Part shown: one piece after another, positions 1 to 6,267 of the stretch
Layout of the letters: every line of letters starts with the position of its first letter
Numbering within the stretch: position 1 is the stretch's first letter
Assembly: GCA_013298335.1 (NCBI GenBank)
Contig: JAAFHI010000139.1
Location: forward strand, 1-7,483
DNA from: Actinomycetota bacterium
Lineage (GTDB): Bacteria > Acidobacteriota > Blastocatellia > Chloracidobacteriales > Chloracidobacteriaceae
DNA length: 7,483 nt
Direction: 5' to 3'
Position numbers and translations under genes: made by a program
The notes under the pieces: model-generated
The model's input: the letters and a program-made list of their open reading frames with translations, nothing else
What the model was told of the DNA's origin: nothing
Databases searched by the model: none

Positions 1-1244
1 CGTCCGTGAATTTCCTTGAGCGAGATGACGTAGTAGGACGTGACCGAGAAGGTCGAGAGGAACAGGAACGGTACGTCGAGCAGCATCAACTGGAAAAGCC
101 CCTGGTTGAATCGCACGATGAGAATCGGGAAGTGCAGCAGGTGGAAGATGATCATCAGCGGGTAAATCAGGTTCCCCGACAGATGGAAAAACATCTCGAC
201 CTTCGAGTGGAGCGGCAGGTTCAGCCCGCCGATGCGGGGGAAGACCTTGAGCGCGACCTGCGTGTAGCCCTTCGCCCAGCGCCGCTGCTGGACCTTGAAG
301 GCGTTGATGTCGACGGGCAGTTCGGCGGGGACGTCCTCATCCATGACGTAGACGAATTTCCATCCGAGCAACTGCGCGCGGTAGCTCAGGTCGGTGTCTT
401 CCGCGAGCGTGTCGGCCTGCCATCCGCCCGAATTCTCGATGGCCTCGCGCCGCCAGATGCCCGCCGTTCCATTGAAGTTGAAGAACCCGCCGCTGCGGTG
501 ACGCGCCGTGTGCTCGATGATGAAATGCCCGTCGAGCATCACGCTCTGCACCTTGGTCAGCAGGTTGTAGTCGCCGTTGAGGTGGCTCCAGCGGAACTGC
601 ACCACGCCGACGCGGTCTTCGTTGAAGTAGTGGACCATCTTGCGCAGGCAGTCGGGGCGGGGCCGGAAGTCGGCGTCGAAAATCGCGATGAACTTCCCTT
701 TCGCGACCTTCAGACCTTCGCCGAGCGCGCCCGCCTTGAAGCCGGTGCGGTCGGTGCGGTGGATGTAGACGATGTCGATGCCCTGCGCGGCGTAGCGTTC
801 GACCGCCGCCCGCGCAATGTCGGTCGTTTCGTCGGTCGAATCGTCAAGCACCTGGATTTCGAGCCGGTCCTTCGGATAGTCGAAGTTGACGCAGGCTTCG
901 AGCAGGCGTTCCACCACGTACATTTCGTTGAACAGCGGCAACTGCACCGTAATCGACGGCAGTTGTTCTTCCGAATAGAACGCGGTCGGCTTCGGGCGGA
1001 AGCGGTGATAGCGGACGAACAGCCAGGTGATGCGGAGCCGGTAGGCCCCGTAGATCGCCAGAATCGTCAGCAACCCGAAGTAGAGGATGAAGATCGTCCA
1101 GTCGAAGCCGTCCAGCGTGTAGAGGTAGCTGATGTTGTTCGAGTCGGCGAAGCGTTTCAGGCCCGGCAGAAAATGCTCGGGGAGCGGCGGCGCGGTCGGA
1201 TCACCGATGGCCGAAACCACCCGCGAGAGTAAGGAAGAAAGCAT
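1..1244 (-). CDS. GT2 processive glycosyltransferase, cellulose synthase-like (partial, C-terminus outside window)
   Basis: The minus-strand reading from ATG at 1244-1242 stays open for 414 codons to the window edge. It should be a membrane glycosyltransferase that polymerises a beta-linked polysaccharide from a nucleotide sugar on the cytoplasmic face and moves it across the membrane. The hallmark residues of processive GT2 enzymes occur in order: QLPLFNE (101-107), DDS (134-136), KAGAL (170-174), DAD (190-192), FNGTAG (257-262), EDTDL (282-286, the TED-like catalytic base region) and QQRRW (319-323, the Q/RxxRW acceptor motif). One hydrophobic segment precedes the catalytic domain (about 50-66) and two follow it (about 352-377 and 384-408). 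No PilZ domain is visible, but the C-terminus is missing. The layout resembles short CslA/mannan- or glucan-synthase-like bacterial enzymes rather than long BcsA. The polymer cannot be assigned. No clear Shine-Dalgarno precedes the start, but the next in-frame ATG is only at codon 108, inside the catalytic domain. Confidence 0.93.
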   Translation of the reverse strand, partial: MLSSLLSRVVSAIGDPTAPPLPEHFLPGLKRFADSNNISYLYTLDGFDWTIFILYFGLLTILAIYGAYRLRITWLFVRYHRFRPKPTAFYSEEQLPSITVQLPLFNEMYVVERLLEACVNFDYPKDRLEIQVLDDSTDETTDIARAAVERYAAQGIDIVYIHRTDRTGFKAGALGEGLKVAKGKFIAIFDADFRPRPDCLRKMVHYFNEDRVGVVQFRWSHLNGDYNLLTKVQSVMLDGHFIIEHTARHRSGGFFNFNGTAGIWRREAIENSGGWQADTLAEDTDLSYRAQLLGWKFVYVMDEDVPAELPVDINAFKVQQRRWAKGYTQVALKVFPRIGGLNLPLHSKVEMFFHLSGNLIYPLMIIFHLLHFPILIVRFNQGLFQLMLLDVPFLFLSTFSVTSYYVISLKEIHG

Positions 1245-1264
1245 TGCGAAAAACCCCAGGCGGA

Positions 1265-1341
1265 TTTCGATTGAAGATTTTCGATTGAAGATTCGATTCC
1301 GAGCGTGGCGCTCAAAAATCGAAAATCAAAAATCGAAACTG
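1265..1341. repeat. Inverted repeat with arms of tandem 14-mers (heptad-periodic)
   Basis: The left arm has two exact tandem copies of TTCGATTGAAGATT (1266-1279 and 1280-1293). The right arm has AAAAATCGAAAATC (1314-1327) and a second, diverged copy (1328-1341). The arms pair: 1265-1272 with 1331-1338 (8 bp), a 3x3 internal loop, then 1276-1286 with 1317-1327 (11 bp perfect). At the tip a separate 5-bp stem, GAGCG (1301-1305) with CGCTC (1309-1313), closes a TGG loop. Each left 14-mer splits into two heptads ending in GATT, giving a 7-base period. It lies 21 bases upstream of the glycosyltransferase start, so it could lie in its leader or promoter. It is A+T-rich and unlike the surrounding genes, consistent with a dispersed intergenic repeat. 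Confidence 0.8.
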
Positions 1342-1547
1342 GAAAGAGTACCACATATCGTCCGAGTATAGGTGGCGACCTTTCTTTCGGCAAGCGTGAA
1401 TTAACGCAGCGCGTCACAACATGACCAAGAAAATGTGTCCCAAACTCACGCCCCGTCTTGCGCGTCCGTAAATTTTCTGTGATTCTCCAAACCGGGGACG
1501 GCTCCTCACTGCTCCCGCCTCATCTCAGCCCCATCATCTCCAGTTTC

Positions 1548-1554
1548 GAGAAGG
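1548..1554 (+). promoter_or_regulatory. Ribosome binding site of the histidine kinase
   Basis: GAGAAGG lies 7 bases before the ATG at 1562, a good Shine-Dalgarno match and spacing. It supports that start for the kinase. Confidence 0.6.
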
Positions 1555-1561
1555 TCTTCCC

Positions 1562-3904
1562 ATGGGCTGGACCGATACCAACGACCTTGAATGCGAACTC
1601 GACGTTCTGCGTGATGAGAATGCCCGCCTACGGCTGAACATCGAGCGGTGGCGGACGATCTTCGACGGATACGACAATGGTGTCGTCATTCTTGACGAAC
1701 AGGGGCACATCGAACGGGCCAATCGCTTCGTGTGCGACATTTTCGGCCTACCGGCGACGGAACTCACCGGGAAACGCTTCGACGTGGTGTTCCCCGAACT
1801 GGGCGTCGGGTTCCCGGTCACGGAAGCCATCCCCCTCGAACAACGCTCGGGCCTGTGGCGGCATGCCGGACCGGAGGGCGAGCGATGCTTCGCCTATTCC
1901 CTCCACCGCATCGGAAACGGCGCACACTACTGCCGTTTTCACGACATCACCGACCGGATCCGGCAGAATGAGCGGTTGCGCCTCCTCGAAAAAGCCATCG
2001 AACAATCGCGCGACGTGGTCATCATCACCCAGGCCGAGCCATTCGGATCGCCCGGCCCGCAAATCGTCTACGTCAACAGCCAGTTCACCCGCCAGACCGG
2101 ATACACGGTGGAAGAAGCCATCGGCAACACCCCCCGCATGCTTCAGGGACCGAAATCCGACCGGACCGCGCTCGACGGCGTTCGCCGGGCCCTCGAAGCC
2201 TGGGAACCGGTGGAAGCCGAAGTTCTCAACTACCGCAAGGACGGCACTGAATTCTGGGCGCAGTTGAACATCGCCCCGGTCGCCGATGAAACCGGCCATT
2301 TCACCCACTGGGTATCGGTGCAGCGCGACATCACCGAACGGCGGCGTTTCCAGACCATGATCGAGGAAAACGAACGCCGCTACCGGGGGCTGTTTGAACA
2401 GTTGCCCCAATTCGGCATCCTCGGATTCAACGAACGGCATGAAGTGACCTTCTGGAACGATTCCTGTGAAAAGATTTACGGATACAGCAGGGACCAGGCG
2501 CTCGGTCGCCGGATTGAGGACCTGATGTGCAACAACGAGGAAAAACCGGAAATGGCGGGCCTGCTGAACAAGTGGTTTCAGGAAAACATGGTGGATCCAC
2601 CGAGCGAAATGGTCGTTCGCCGGTGCGACGGCTCGCCGGTGACGGTCTATTCCTCGCACTCCTTCCACAACACGCCGCGCGGACCGGAAGTCTACTGCCT
2701 CGATTTCGACATGACCGACCTGAAGCAGCGCGAGGAAGAACGGCTGAAAATCAGCCGCCTCGAATCCCTCGGCGTCCTCGCGGGCGGCATCGCTCACGAC
2801 TTCAACAACCTGCTGATGGCGATCTGCGGCAATGTCGAACTGATGAAACGGCATGCCCCGGATGGAAGCAGCTTGCGGGAAAAACTCAACCGGATCGAGA
2901 AAGCCGGGCAGCGCGCGTCGCGACTCGCGCGCGAACTGCTCACCTTCGCCAAGGGCGGCGAACCCCGGCGCACCCGGGTGGGCTTGCCGGAACTCGTCGA
3001 AGACTCGATGACGTTCGTCCTGCACGGCTCGAACATCGCGAACGAAATCAGCCTCCCGAAAAATCTCTGGGAAGTCCTCGTGGATGAAGGCCAGATCACC
3101 CAGGCGCTCCAGAACCTGGCCGTCAACGCCCGCGAAGCCATGAGCGCCGGCGGCACCCTGTCGGTTCGCGCCGAAAACATCCGCGTCGGAGAGAGTTCGC
3201 CCATTCCGCTGGAAGCCGGCGATTACGTTCGGGTGACGGTACGCGACACCGGCTGCGGCATTCCGCCCGAATACCTCGACCGGGTGTTCGATCCCTACTT
3301 CACGACCAAGGAGAGCGGTTCCGGCCTCGGACTGGCGGTCACCTTCTCGGTCATCCGCCGCAACGGCGGGCACATCAGCGTCCAGTCGGAACCGGGCGCC
3401 GGAACGACCTTCTTCATCTATCTGCCGGCCCGCGGAGAGGGGGACGAGGACCCGCTCGAACTCCCGCCGACCGCCCGACCGAAGACACTCGACGAGGCCA
3501 CCGGACGCCCGCTGCGAATTCTCGTGATGGACGACGAGACGGCGATTCTCGAAATGGCCTGCGAAATGCTCGAAGGGCTGGGGTTCGCGACCGAACGGGC
3601 CACCAACGGCGAGGACGCGCTCGTCCACTACATCCGGGGCTGGGTCATGGGCTATCCCTTCGCCGCCGTCATCCTCGATCTCACCGTGGTCGGCGGCATG
3701 GGCGGCGTCGAGGCCATGACGAAACTGCGGGCCTTCGATCCCTTCGTCAAGGCCATCATGTGCAGCGGCTACGCCGAGGGAGACGTGCTGCAACGGTTCG
3801 CGGATTTCGGATTCGCGGCACGCCTCAACAAGCCCTATCTGTTCGAGGACCTGGAAATCACGCTTGCCCAGGTCATCGGGGTCGAAACCGAATCCGGTGA
3901 TTGA
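1562..3904 (+). CDS. PAS-PAS-PAS hybrid sensor histidine kinase with C-terminal receiver domain
   Basis: This is a 780-residue two-component sensor with no membrane segment or signal peptide, so probably a cytosolic sensor. A short coiled-coil-like start (about 7-30) leads into PAS1 (about 29-133), PAS2 (about 140-262) and PAS3 (about 270-390). The dimerisation/phosphoacceptor helix contains AHDFNN with His412. The ATPase domain has the N-box Asn522 (VNAREAM), the G1 box DTGCG (562-566), the F-box FDPYF (576-580) and the G2 box GSGLGL (586-591). After a Pro-rich linker (about 622-650) comes a receiver domain with the acidic pair Asp657/Asp658, phosphoacceptor Asp706 (ILDL), Ser735 and Lys757. 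All catalytic residues are intact, so autophosphorylation at His412 and transfer to Asp706 are expected. PAS2 resembles LOV domains (NYRKDG at 223-228, VQRDIT at 253-258), but Pro191 sits at the photoactive Cys position. No partner HPt or DNA-binding regulator is next to it. The HDFNN H-box resembles NtrB-type kinases. The signal is unknown. Confidence 0.95.
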   Translation: MGWTDTNDLECELDVLRDENARLRLNIERWRTIFDGYDNGVVILDEQGHIERANRFVCDIFGLPATELTGKRFDVVFPELGVGFPVTEAIPLEQRSGLWRHAGPEGERCFAYSLHRIGNGAHYCRFHDITDRIRQNERLRLLEKAIEQSRDVVIITQAEPFGSPGPQIVYVNSQFTRQTGYTVEEAIGNTPRMLQGPKSDRTALDGVRRALEAWEPVEAEVLNYRKDGTEFWAQLNIAPVADETGHFTHWVSVQRDITERRRFQTMIEENERRYRGLFEQLPQFGILGFNERHEVTFWNDSCEKIYGYSRDQALGRRIEDLMCNNEEKPEMAGLLNKWFQENMVDPPSEMVVRRCDGSPVTVYSSHSFHNTPRGPEVYCLDFDMTDLKQREEERLKISRLESLGVLAGGIAHDFNNLLMAICGNVELMKRHAPDGSSLREKLNRIEKAGQRASRLARELLTFAKGGEPRRTRVGLPELVEDSMTFVLHGSNIANEISLPKNLWEVLVDEGQITQALQNLAVNAREAMSAGGTLSVRAENIRVGESSPIPLEAGDYVRVTVRDTGCGIPPEYLDRVFDPYFTTKESGSGLGLAVTFSVIRRNGGHISVQSEPGAGTTFFIYLPARGEGDEDPLELPPTARPKTLDEATGRPLRILVMDDETAILEMACEMLEGLGFATERATNGEDALVHYIRGWVMGYPFAAVILDLTVVGGMGGVEAMTKLRAFDPFVKAIMCSGYAEGDVLQRFADFGFAARLNKPYLFEDLEITLAQVIGVETESGD

Positions 3905-3988
3905 CGACGGGAAAGGCGGGTTGCGTCACGCGACCGTGAAAGGTAGCTTCGCCCGCCATCCACATCCCTTCACCGAACGAGCTTCCCG

Positions 3989-4612
3989 ATGCCGCCGACC
4001 ACACTGCTCCTGATCCGGCACGGCCAGACGACCGACGGAACCCAGGTCCGGACGCATGGCTGGACCGACCTTCCCCTCTCGGACGCGGGCCGCGCCCAGG
4101 CCCACCGCCTCGCCGACCATCTCGCCACCCGCCGCCTCGACGCCCTCTATTGCAGCGACCTCGACCGGTCGCGCGAAACGGCGGCCATCGTCTCCGAACC
4201 GCACCTGCTCACGCCGGAAGTCGTCCCGGACCTGAAGGAAATCAACTTCGGCGAGATGGAAGGCTGTCTTGTGGAGGAAATTCCCTTCCGTTTCCCGGAA
4301 ACCTTCGCCGCGTGGCGCGCCGATCCGGCGACCTGCCGGTTTCCGAACGGCGAGAACTACATCGACGTCAAGGGCCGCGTGATTCCCGCCGTCGAACGGC
4401 TGCTCGCGCGCCATCCGGGCGAAACCGTCGGGATGGTGCTGCACTCCGGCGTCAACCGCGTGATTCTCGGCTGGTCGCTCGGCCTCGACGACACGCACAT
4501 CGTCCGGCTCGACCAGGATCACGCCTGCCTCAACGTCATCGAATTCGGCGACCGGACGCCGATCCTCCGGTTGATGAACTTCGCCCCGTGGAAGTATTGT
4601 GCAATCCCCTGA
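3989..4612 (+). CDS. Histidine phosphatase family (phosphoglycerate mutase-like) protein
   Basis: This 207-residue protein belongs to branch 1 of the histidine phosphatase superfamily, enzymes that dephosphorylate small phosphate esters through a phospho-histidine intermediate. Visible catalytic residues are the N-terminal RHG motif (Arg10-His11-Gly12, His11 as nucleophile), Arg60 in SDLDRSRET (56-65), the acid/base Glu84 in EINFGEMEG (84-92), and the second histidine His152 in LHSGVNR (151-157). The length matches the broad-specificity phosphatase / alpha-ribazole phosphatase (CobC) / PhoE-like group rather than true glycolytic dPGM, which is longer. No cobalamin genes are nearby, so a CobC role is unsupported and the substrate is unknown. 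It starts 84 bases after the kinase stop and may be co-transcribed with it; only a weak GAG-type ribosome site precedes the ATG. Twenty-nine bases separate its stop from the antitoxin-like gene. Confidence 0.9.
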   Translation: MPPTTLLLIRHGQTTDGTQVRTHGWTDLPLSDAGRAQAHRLADHLATRRLDALYCSDLDRSRETAAIVSEPHLLTPEVVPDLKEINFGEMEGCLVEEIPFRFPETFAAWRADPATCRFPNGENYIDVKGRVIPAVERLLARHPGETVGMVLHSGVNRVILGWSLGLDDTHIVRLDQDHACLNVIEFGDRTPILRLMNFAPWKYCAIP

Positions 4613-4624
4613 GCGCATTCGACG

Positions 4625-4632
4625 AAAGGAGG
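4625..4632 (+). promoter_or_regulatory. Strong ribosome binding site of the DUF433 gene
   Basis: AAAGGAGG lies 9 bases before the ATG at 4642, close to the ideal anti-16S complement. It decides the start: the same frame is open back to 4150, but that part only reads through the phosphatase gene in another frame. Confidence 0.85.
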
Positions 4633-4641
4633 AACCTTGAT

Positions 4642-5355
4642 ATGACCAATCAATCCATCATTTACGGCGGCAAGGACCCACGCCAGATTCCCGCCTACAC
4701 GATTCAGGACGCCGCCCGCATCCTTAAAATTCCCGCCGGAACGCTGAGAAGCTGGGTTTTCGGAAGGCCGTACAAAGCCGCCGGTCACCTCCGGCGCACA
4801 CTCCCCCTGGTCGAAACGCCGGACGGCAACGCATCGCTTTCGTTCGTGAATCTGGTCGAGGCATACGTCCTGTCGGCAATTCGGCGCGAACATCAGATTT
4901 CCCTGCCGAAGGTCAGGAAATCGCTGGATTATTTGAAGAACCGGGTCCCATCCGCCAATCCGCTCGCCGACCACGACTTTCAAACGGACGGCCTCGACCT
5001 GTTCGTCGATATTTTCGGCGACCTCGTCAACACCTCGCGCGGCGGGCAAATCGCAATCCGCGAAGTCCTTGGAAACTATTTGCGCCGTATCGAGCGCAAC
5101 CGCCTCGGTGAAGCAATTCGACTTTTCCCCCTCACGACGCCGAACAACATCGACGCCGGAATCAAACGTCGCCTGATCGTGGTCGACCCCCTGATTTCTT
5201 TCGGACGCCCATTCGTCAAAAGTACCGGCACGCCGACCGAAACCATAGCGGAACGATATTTCGCGGGCGATTCCGTCGCGGAAATCACGCTCGACTATGG
5301 ATGTACCCAGGAAGAAGCCGAAGAAGCCATCCGCTGTGAACAACGCGCCGCCTGA
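4642..5355 (+). CDS. HTH + DUF433 protein, probable antitoxin of a type II toxin-antitoxin pair
   Basis: This 237-residue protein has two recognisable parts. Residues about 18-42 (with IQDAARILKIPAGTLRSW) look like a MerR/excisionase-type helix-turn-helix. Residues about 176-232 carry the DUF433 pattern: a VDPLISFGRP core (181-190), then a T..TIAERYFAGDSV...YG segment and an acidic EEAEEAIR helix. DUF433 proteins are typically encoded directly upstream of PIN-like toxins and act as antitoxins, often with DNA binding that autoregulates the operon. The following gene is such a PIN-like protein and overlaps this one, which supports the assignment. The middle region (about 65-170) is helical and unassigned. 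A hand count of 4861-4980 gives 67 G+C in 120 bases, lower than sampled neighbouring genes, which could reflect horizontal acquisition. The pairing is inferred from family and context. Confidence 0.85.
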   Translation: MTNQSIIYGGKDPRQIPAYTIQDAARILKIPAGTLRSWVFGRPYKAAGHLRRTLPLVETPDGNASLSFVNLVEAYVLSAIRREHQISLPKVRKSLDYLKNRVPSANPLADHDFQTDGLDLFVDIFGDLVNTSRGGQIAIREVLGNYLRRIERNRLGEAIRLFPLTTPNNIDAGIKRRLIVVDPLISFGRPFVKSTGTPTETIAERYFAGDSVAEITLDYGCTQEEAEEAIRCEQRAA

Positions 5356-5770
5356 AAGCCCTCCGATCTTCCTTGACCGGTCCCTTGACGGGGAAAAACT
5401 GACGGAAGCGCTCCGCGCGCACGGTGTTGTCGTCCACCGTCACCGTGATTTCTTCGTCCATGACACCAGAGACGAAGACTGGCTCACGACGGTCGGCGAA
5501 AAGGGATGGGTCGTTCTCACCAAGGACAAACGCATCCGCTATCGCTCGATTGAACGGGAAGCGCTCATCAACGCCCGCGTCCGCGCCTTCGTACTGGTTG
5601 CCGGAAATCTCTCCGGAAACGATATCGCTGAAACCTTCACCCGTGCGCTTCCAAAAATTCTCGCCTTCATCGGTGAACACGAACCACCCTTCATCGCGAG
5701 AATCCTGAAAAACGGCGAAATCAAACCCGATGGCGTGGCGTACGAGAAAGACACATCCGACGTGGAATGA
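5297..5770 (+). CDS. PIN-like domain (VapC45-type) protein, probable toxin
   Basis: From the ATG at 5297 the product is 157 residues and overlaps the end of the DUF433 gene by 59 bases. The PIN-like core runs from about 24 to 101: FLDRSL (25-30), an acidic DEDW (59-62) in the pattern for the second site, GWVVLTKDKRI (70-80) with Asp77, and the closing strand VRAFVLV. Asp27, Asp59/Asp61 and Asp77 are the likely metal-binding acids, as in PIN ribonucleases. By family it should be an RNA-cleaving toxin neutralised by the upstream antitoxin. The start is uncertain. A GTG at 5336, with a GAAGAAG ribosome-site candidate 9 bases upstream, would give a 144-residue protein beginning VNNAPPESPPIFLDR, closer to the usual short lead into the core. 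The 13 extra residues include a basic RKKPKK stretch and are read from antitoxin-coding DNA. A strong terminator follows 10 bases after the stop. Confidence 0.82.
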   Translation: MDVPRKKPKKPSAVNNAPPESPPIFLDRSLDGEKLTEALRAHGVVVHRHRDFFVHDTRDEDWLTTVGEKGWVVLTKDKRIRYRSIEREALINARVRAFVLVAGNLSGNDIAETFTRALPKILAFIGEHEPPFIARILKNGEIKPDGVAYEKDTSDVE

Positions 5771-5780
5771 CAGCATTCAC

Positions 5781-5828
5781 AAAAAAGAGCGCCGGACACC
5801 CGCTGCTGGTGTCCGGCGCTCTTTTTTT
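5781..5828. terminator. Bidirectional intrinsic terminator between convergent genes
   Basis: A perfect 15-bp G+C-rich stem pairs 5786-5800 with 5808-5822 around a CGCTGCT loop. It extends by five A-T pairs into flanking A and T tracts (5781-5785 and 5823-5827), making 20 bp in all. It has a T tract on each strand's 3' side, so it can end transcription of the toxin-antitoxin operon (stop at 5770) and of the converging lipoprotein gene (stop at 5853). Confidence 0.93.
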
Positions 5829-5852
5829 ACGGCTCAAGTGCCGGGAAAAAGA

Positions 5853-6257
5853 CTACTTGCAGAGATTGTTTGCCTTGAGGGCGGTGGCAGCCTGCTTGCA
5901 GGCATCGGTAGTCGCCTTCTTGACGGCATCGGCACTCGCACCGGGGGTTGCCTTCACTTTATCGAGGGCATCCTTCCACGACTTGCGGGTTGTTTCGAGA
6001 GACGTCTTCATCGTCGTCTTGGCCGCGGCCGGAACCTTCGGGTTGTCGAGGCACTTTTCATAGGCCGCGAGATATTCGTCACACTCGGGAATACCGATCT
6101 TGGTATCACCACCGGCGGTGGGCGTCGCGGTCGGCGTCGGCGTCGCGGTCTTCGCCGGTTCGGCGGGCTTGGCCGGTTCGGCGGGCTTTTCTTCGTTACA
6201 GGCCATCGAGAATCCGACGGCCGCCGTCAGCGTGAGGGTCAACAAAAACTTCTTCAT
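5853..6257 (-). CDS. Small secreted, probably lipid-anchored protein with four cysteines
   Basis: This 134-residue protein starts at ATG 6257-6255 behind an AGGAGA ribosome site. MKK followed by a hydrophobic stretch and SMAC (17-20) looks like a lipoprotein signal peptide, with Cys20 as the lipidated residue. The residues before it (FSMA) depart from the usual L-x-x-C lipobox, so plain secretion is an alternative. A disordered linker follows, with two PAEPAK repeats (25-36) and TP-rich repeats (37-47). The folded part (about 54-134) is mostly helical and has Cys59 and Cys69 in a CX9C pair (C-DEYLAAYEK-C) and Cys120 and Cys133 in a CX12C pair, suggesting two disulfides outside the cytoplasm. 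I recall similar small ECDEY...C lipoproteins, mainly from Acidobacteriota, without known function. The same frame is open upstream to 6434, but the extension lacks a signal sequence and places the signal peptide internally, so it is not used. No function is assigned. Confidence 0.85.
   Translation of the reverse strand: MKKFLLTLTLTAAVGFSMACNEEKPAEPAKPAEPAKTATPTPTATPTAGGDTKIGIPECDEYLAAYEKCLDNPKVPAAAKTTMKTSLETTRKSWKDALDKVKATPGASADAVKKATTDACKQAATALKANNLCK
6154..6189 (-). repeat. 18-bp tandem duplication inside the lipoprotein gene
   Basis: Two tandem 18-bp units (6154-6171 and 6172-6189, differing at the last base) encode the two PAEPAK repeats of the linker. Just beyond, 6121-6150 contains repeated GGCGTC/GCGGTC words that encode the TP-rich stretch. 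Such in-frame units can change in number and so change linker length. Confidence 0.8.
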
Positions 6258-6261
6258 ATCG

Positions 6262-6267
6262 TCTCCT
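6262..6267 (-). promoter_or_regulatory. Ribosome binding site of the lipoprotein gene
   Basis: On the minus strand AGGAGA lies 4 bases before the ATG at 6257. It supports this internal start over the longer open frame reaching 6434. Confidence 0.75.

Larger units (their letters stand above)
1245..1561. other. Divergent intergenic region
   Basis: This is 317 bases between the divergent glycosyltransferase and histidine kinase genes, so it should hold promoters for both. The left part is the periodic inverted repeat listed separately. The rest (1342-1561) shows no credible gene: open frames are short and lack good starts. There is a 7-bp inverted repeat, AGAAAAT at 1428-1434 and ATTTTCT at 1472-1478, with a 37-base spacer, too weak to name as an operator. 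No convincing -35/-10 pair could be picked by eye. Confidence 0.6.

Noticed and set aside
6..1232. Open frame of 408 codons on the plus strand
   Set aside because: It is antisense to the glycosyltransferase, whose motifs are all present on the minus strand. The plus-strand translation is a low-complexity mix of charged residues.
1428..1500. Remnant of a REP/RAYT-type palindrome around ACCGGGGACGG
   Set aside because: Only a short G-rich word resembles such repeats; no clear palindrome or second copy is present in the window.
1748..3793. Long open frame of 681 codons on the minus strand
   Set aside because: It lies wholly inside and antisense to the histidine kinase, which has full domain content. 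Long antisense open frames are expected from G+C-rich codon use, and its translation shows no recognisable domain.
3915..3957. GGCGGG/CCCGCC inverted repeat between the kinase and phosphatase genes as a terminator
   Set aside because: The stem is only 6 bp with a 31-base loop and no T tract follows; not supported as a terminator.
4150..4641. Upstream extension of the DUF433 frame
   Set aside because: It is an out-of-frame, Arg/Pro-rich reading of the phosphatase gene. The strong AAAGGAGG site places the start at 4642.
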